Part shown: positions 61,041-64,000 of the stretch, in pieces
How positions within the stretch are numbered: the stretch's first letter is position 1
How the letters are laid out: each line of letters begins with the position of its first letter
Assembly (NCBI GenBank): GCA_948891265.1
Contig: CAQUBD010000007.1
Span: 5,643-69,642 of the forward strand
Direction of reading: 5' to 3'
DNA from: an uncultured Clostridia bacterium
Lineage (GTDB): Bacteria; Bacillota; Clostridia; TANB77; CAG-508
Length of the DNA stretch: 64,000 bases
Translations under genes and position numbers: made by a program
Notes under the pieces: model-generated
The model's database searches: none
Told to the model about the DNA's origin: nothing
The model's input: only the letters and a program-made list of their open reading frames with translations

Positions 61041-61652
61041 TTATATTCTTTTATCCATAATACCATCAATTAAACCATAAGCTAATGCTTCTTGAGCTGT
61101 CATATAATGGTCTCTTTCAGTATCTCTTTCAATTACTTCTATTGGTTGACCTGTTTTTTCACTTAGCAATTTATTCAATTTTTCTCTTGTTCTTATCATA
61201 TGGTCTGCATGAATTTTTATTTCAGTTGCTTGGCCTGAAATTCCTCCGCCTTGCCCCCCTATTAATGGTTGATGTATCAATATTTCTGAATTTGGCGTTG
61301 CAAATCTTTTTCCTTTTTCACCATTTGCTAATAAAACCGCTCCAAAACTTGCAGCTAATCCTACACATATTGTTGTTACTGGACATTTAATATAATTCAT
61401 TGTATCTACTATTCCCATTCCATCTGTTATAGATCCTCCAGGTGAATTTATATAAAGAAAAATTTCTTTATCGGGATCTTCTGATTCTAAGAATAATAAT
61501 TGTGCAATTACTAAACTTGCAGATGTTGCATTTACATCCTCTCCTAAAAATATAATTCTATCTTTTAATAATCTTGAGAAAATATCATATGATCTTTCTC
61601 CTTTACTTGTTTGTTCAACTACATAAGGTACTAAACTATTTTTTTCTAACAT
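61041..61652 (-). CDS. clpP: ClpP, ATP-dependent protease subunit
   Basis: 203 residues. Catalytic triad: Ser in GLAASFGAVLL (about 98; the usual ASM is ASF), His in ILIHQP (about 123) and Asp in ERDTERDHYM (about 172). Forms the 14-mer proteolytic chamber. SD AGGAGGAAAGATT. Gene order tig-clpP-clpX is standard, but a 200-bp repeat-filled gap separates clpP from clpX. Confidence 0.97.
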   Translation of the reverse strand: MLEKNSLVPYVVEQTSKGERSYDIFSRLLKDRIIFLGEDVNATSASLVIAQLLFLESEDPDKEIFLYINSPGGSITDGMGIVDTMNYIKCPVTTICVGLAASFGAVLLANGEKGKRFATPNSEILIHQPLIGGQGGGISGQATEIKIHADHMIRTREKLNKLLSEKTGQPIEVIERDTERDHYMTAQEALAYGLIDGIMDKRI

Positions 61653-61756
61653 AATCTTTCCTCCTAAATCTTTCAGTAGACAGTCAGTGAAATAGATGTC
61701 AGTAAATTCCGACTTCTAACTTCTGTCTTCTAACTTCTTATTTTTGGCTTTTCTAC

Positions 61757-61804
61757 AAAAATGGTTGGCATGAACTAACTTAAATATTCCACCCCAACCA
61801 CTTT
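61757..61804 (-). terminator. Terminator between tig and clpP
   Basis: AAAGTGGTTGG ... CCAACCATTTTTG on the minus strand, immediately after tig; clpP is then likely to use its own promoter. The spacer also holds the doubled motif TTCTAACTTCTGTCTTCTAACTT (about 61710-61738). Confidence 0.75.
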
Positions 61805-61810
61805 CATTTT

Positions 61811-63097
61811 TTATTTTATTTTTGCATTTTTTACTAAAAATTCTAAAGCTTTTTCAGATTCTAATCCACTTTTTATGTATTTTCTTACATTTTCATTTTT
61901 TGAGAATTCTTCATCATTTTCTTTTCCATAATTTTTAGCCATTTCTTTTAATTTTTCTACTATTTCTTCTTCTGTTGCCTCTATTTTTTCAGCTTTAATT
62001 ACTGCTTCTAACATTAATCTTGATTTTATAGCTTCTATAGCTTGAGGTTCATATTCTTTTTTTACTTCTTCAGCTGTTTTTCCCATCATTTGAAGATATT
62101 GTTCTAATTTTAATCCTTGATATGCAAGTCTATTTTCAACATTTTTTAACATGTCTTCTGTTTCCATTTCTATCATTCCTGATGGAATATCCACTTCTAC
62201 ATTTTCACATACCGCTTTTATTACAGCATCTTCTGTTTCATATTTTTGTTTTTGCTCATTCTCTTTTTCCATTTTTTCTTTGATGCTATTTTTTAATTCT
62301 TCTAATGTGTCAAATTCGCTTACGTCTTTAGCAAATTCATCATCCAATTCTGGTAATTCTTTTTTCTTTATTTCATGTAATTTTACTTTAAATGTTGCAT
62401 CTTTTCCAGCCAAATCCTTTGAAAAATATTCTTCTGGGAATTTTACATTTATATCTTTTTCTTCATCAATTTTCATTCCTATTATTTGATCTTCAAATCC
62501 TGGTATAAATGTGTTACTTCCTATTTCTAATTCATGTCCTTCTGCCTTTCCACCTTCAAATGCTATTCCGTCAACAAATCCTTCAAAGTCTATTACTGTA
62601 ATATCTCCACTTTGAGTGGCTCTATCTTCTATAGATATTAATCTTGAATTATGTTCTTGCATATGTCCTAATTCATGGTTTATATCTTCGTCTGATACAT
62701 TATACTCTATTTTTGATATTTCTATACCTTTATATTTTCCAAGTTTTGCTTCTGGTTTTGTCTGAAATATTGCTGTAAATATTAAATCTTTTCCTTTTTC
62801 TATTTGTTTTACATCTATATCAGCTTTACTTACAACTTCTATATTATTCTCTTTTAACGCTGCATCTAATTCATCTGGTACTACTTCATTAAATGCATCT
62901 TCATAGAATATCTCTTTTCCATAGTATTTTTCTACTATGTTCATTGGTGCTTTTCCTTTTCTAAATCCTGGTATATTAAAGTATTTTGCACTTTGAAAAT
63001 ATACTTTTTTTATAGCTTCATCAAACTTTTGAGCTTCTATTGTTAACTCTAATTTTACTTCATTTGCATTTTCTGTTTTTTCAACTTTACAATTCAT
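61811..63097 (-). CDS. tig: Trigger factor
   Basis: 428 residues. N-terminal ribosome-binding domain with GFRKGKAPMNIVEKYYGKEIFYEDAFNE (about 45-72), FKBP-type PPIase domain (about 160-245: GDITVIDFEGFVDGIAFEGG, FIPGFEDQIIGMKIDEEKDI) and the helical C-terminal chaperone domain (about 250-428). It binds nascent chains at the exit tunnel. SD AAAGGATGAAATAATA. First gene of the tig-clpP-clpX cluster. Confidence 0.97.
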   Translation of the reverse strand: MNCKVEKTENANEVKLELTIEAQKFDEAIKKVYFQSAKYFNIPGFRKGKAPMNIVEKYYGKEIFYEDAFNEVVPDELDAALKENNIEVVSKADIDVKQIEKGKDLIFTAIFQTKPEAKLGKYKGIEISKIEYNVSDEDINHELGHMQEHNSRLISIEDRATQSGDITVIDFEGFVDGIAFEGGKAEGHELEIGSNTFIPGFEDQIIGMKIDEEKDINVKFPEEYFSKDLAGKDATFKVKLHEIKKKELPELDDEFAKDVSEFDTLEELKNSIKEKMEKENEQKQKYETEDAVIKAVCENVEVDIPSGMIEMETEDMLKNVENRLAYQGLKLEQYLQMMGKTAEEVKKEYEPQAIEAIKSRLMLEAVIKAEKIEATEEEIVEKLKEMAKNYGKENDEEFSKNENVRKYIKSGLESEKALEFLVKNAKIK

Positions 63098-63244
63098 TAT
63101 TATTTCATCCTTTCCTTTCAGTTAATATAAATTAATTCCTTTAATTTCTTAATAGCTTATATATTATACCATATTTTTCCTAATTTGCAAGTTTTTTTGT
63201 AAAATTATTTTCATTATGCTTTATGATGCTATAATACAAAGTTT

Positions 63245-63275
63245 GAGACTGCTAATAGTTTCGGCAGTCTCATAA
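63245..63275 (-). terminator. Hairpin, likely terminator
   Basis: GAGACTGC-CGAAACTATTA-GCAGTCTC then AAACTTTG on the minus strand, downstream of the 16-codon ORF. Confidence 0.6.
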
Positions 63276-63301
63276 AAGGTTGTCTGGTGCAACGATTTTA
63301 C

Positions 63302-63352
63302 TTATTGGAGCGTTTTAGGAGGTTGTTTGCGAAAAAATCGCCAATTTTTCAT
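63302..63352 (-). CDS. Very short ORF with strong SD (16 aa)
   Basis: GTGGGAGGAACACT precedes ATG; the peptide MKNWRFFRKQPPKTLQ is basic and aromatic. A hairpin with modest T-run follows 30 bp downstream. It could be a leader peptide or remnant of a foreign gene. The rest of 63098-63500 shows nothing else. Confidence 0.35.
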   Translation of the reverse strand: MKNWRFFRKQPPKTLQ

Positions 63353-63456
63353 AGTGTTCCTCCCACAATTTGCTCAAAAAAATAATTGACTTATCAACTG
63401 CATATATATTTTAACATAAGTAATAAATTTTTCAATGCTAATTTTATAAAAACAAA

Positions 63457-63503
63457 AAAAAACGACATGGAAGCCTACATTCACTAACTTCCACATCGTT
63501 TTT
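63457..63503 (-). terminator. Rho-independent terminator
   Basis: AAAAACGATGTGGAAG ... CTTCCATGTCGTTTTTTTTT on the minus strand, after the 113-aa gene. Confidence 0.92.
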
Positions 63504-63507
63504 ACTA

Positions 63508-63849
63508 TCAATAGTCGCAATCCTGCATTCTTTGAAAACCTTTTTTATTCAAATTTTCAATGGTTTCCTCAAAATGCTCATACTCTCCCAAATCTTCTGA
63601 GAAGAAAATTACATCCTCACTTCCATTCTGGATATGGATGATAGACATTTCAGTCCAGTCATTACCATTGTGATGGTAACGTGCCACATATACATCAGCC
63701 GAAATTGGAAATTCTACAACTTCTCTGGAATCCATGCTACCAATCCACATATACTCATGGGACAGCGTTGGCTTATGCTTTTTCCGACACATAATAAACT
63801 CTTCTCGATGTTGCCTATCGTTTTCTAAAGTTATTGTTATTTTTTTCAT
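63508..63849 (-). CDS. Hypothetical protein (113 aa), foreign base composition
   Basis: The frame opens at 63876, but GCAGGAGGTAGACAG precedes the ATG at 63849 (MKKITITLENDRQHREEFIM). Beta-rich: YMWIGSMDSREVVEFPISAD, VYVARYHHNGNDWTEMSII. No domain recognised. GC and codon use are clearly higher than in core genes, and it contains an in-frame CGG (MCRKKHK), suggesting recent transfer from a higher-GC Firmicute. Confidence 0.65.
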   Translation of the reverse strand: MKKITITLENDRQHREEFIMCRKKHKPTLSHEYMWIGSMDSREVVEFPISADVYVARYHHNGNDWTEMSIIHIQNGSEDVIFFSEDLGEYEHFEETIENLNKKGFQRMQDCDY

Positions 63850-64000
63850 CTGTCTACCTCCTGCCATACATGGCAAAAATAATATTTACAACTTCTATAC
63901 TACTATTTTAACATATTTTACATAAAATTGCAAATCAAAAATTATAGAATTTTTTCGTTTGTGCCATTTTTTTATTTTTGTTTAGATTTTTTATTTACAT

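Noticed and set aside
60833..61069. Frame beginning upstream of clpX with two MTMNEAKR peptides
   Set aside because: Created by two copies of the CGCTTCG repeat; no independent evidence of coding.
1..64000. CRISPR arrays and rRNA genes
   Set aside because: No regularly spaced direct repeats with unique spacers and no rRNA-like conserved stretches seen. The only regular repeat (183 bp at 50.7-51.1 kb) is coding.
1..64000. CGG simply reassigned to another amino acid (for example Trp or Gln)
   Set aside because: Reassignment alone cannot explain the four breaks: reading CGG as any amino acid still leaves the wrong frame. It could explain the four in-frame uses (positions 3489, 48285, 59375, 63784), which I cannot decide.

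Overview
The window reads as a chromosomal segment of a very AT-rich, Gram-positive, Clostridia-like anaerobe, probably gut-associated. The evidence is the low GC, strong AGGAGG-type ribosome binding sites, rho-independent terminators, the murB-yvcK and tig-clpP-clpX clusters, an ssrA gene, a PBP2a-like transpeptidase and a tiny spoVM-like gene that points to spore formation. I cannot name the species.

Layout. 1-9.7 kb: cell wall and core genes (yvcK partial, murB, a pilin-like protein, an NfeD/SPFH pair, argS, galE, a spoVM-like gene, nth). 9.7-14.4 kb: a membrane-lipid or glycolipid operon (UPF0104 flippase-like protein, two GT8 glycosyltransferases, two PlsC-like acyltransferases). 14.4-16.2 kb: gene remnants plus a compact candidate type I toxin-antitoxin locus. 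16.3-19.3 kb: small regulators and membrane proteins. 19.3-23.4 kb: a Tn4451-like mobilizable element (relaxase, MobC, TnpV, large serine recombinase). 24 kb: tRNA-Leu. 24.2-37.7 kb: an FtsX-type ABC exporter, two orphan genes, a two-component system, a MecA-like PBP, a lipase, thioredoxin and its reductase, dgkA and a hemolysin III protein. 38-48 kb: tyrS, UPF0182, ftsY, an AI-2E family permease, a CBS protein and murD. 48-54.5 kb: accessory DNA (a 616-residue orphan, a lipoprotein with exact 183-bp repeats, a MobV relaxase, a KilA-N protein) ending next to ssrA. 55-63 kb: an M14 peptidase, an amidoligase pair, maf, clpX, clpP and tig. The end holds short genes of foreign base composition.

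Most notable observation: four genes (clpX, the serine recombinase, an M14 carboxypeptidase and a 90-residue unknown) lose their reading frame at an in-frame CGG codon. Each is restored by skipping exactly the C, so that CGGR is read as one glycine. CGG is otherwise nearly absent: I found only four other in-frame uses, all in accessory or uncharacterised ORFs and none in a recognised core gene. This is either programmed +1 frameshifting at a rare or unassigned codon, or a strangely specific sequence artefact. Other points of interest are the convergent toxin/antisense locus at 15.8-16.2 kb, several families of dispersed intergenic repeats, and a 205-bp MITE-like element.
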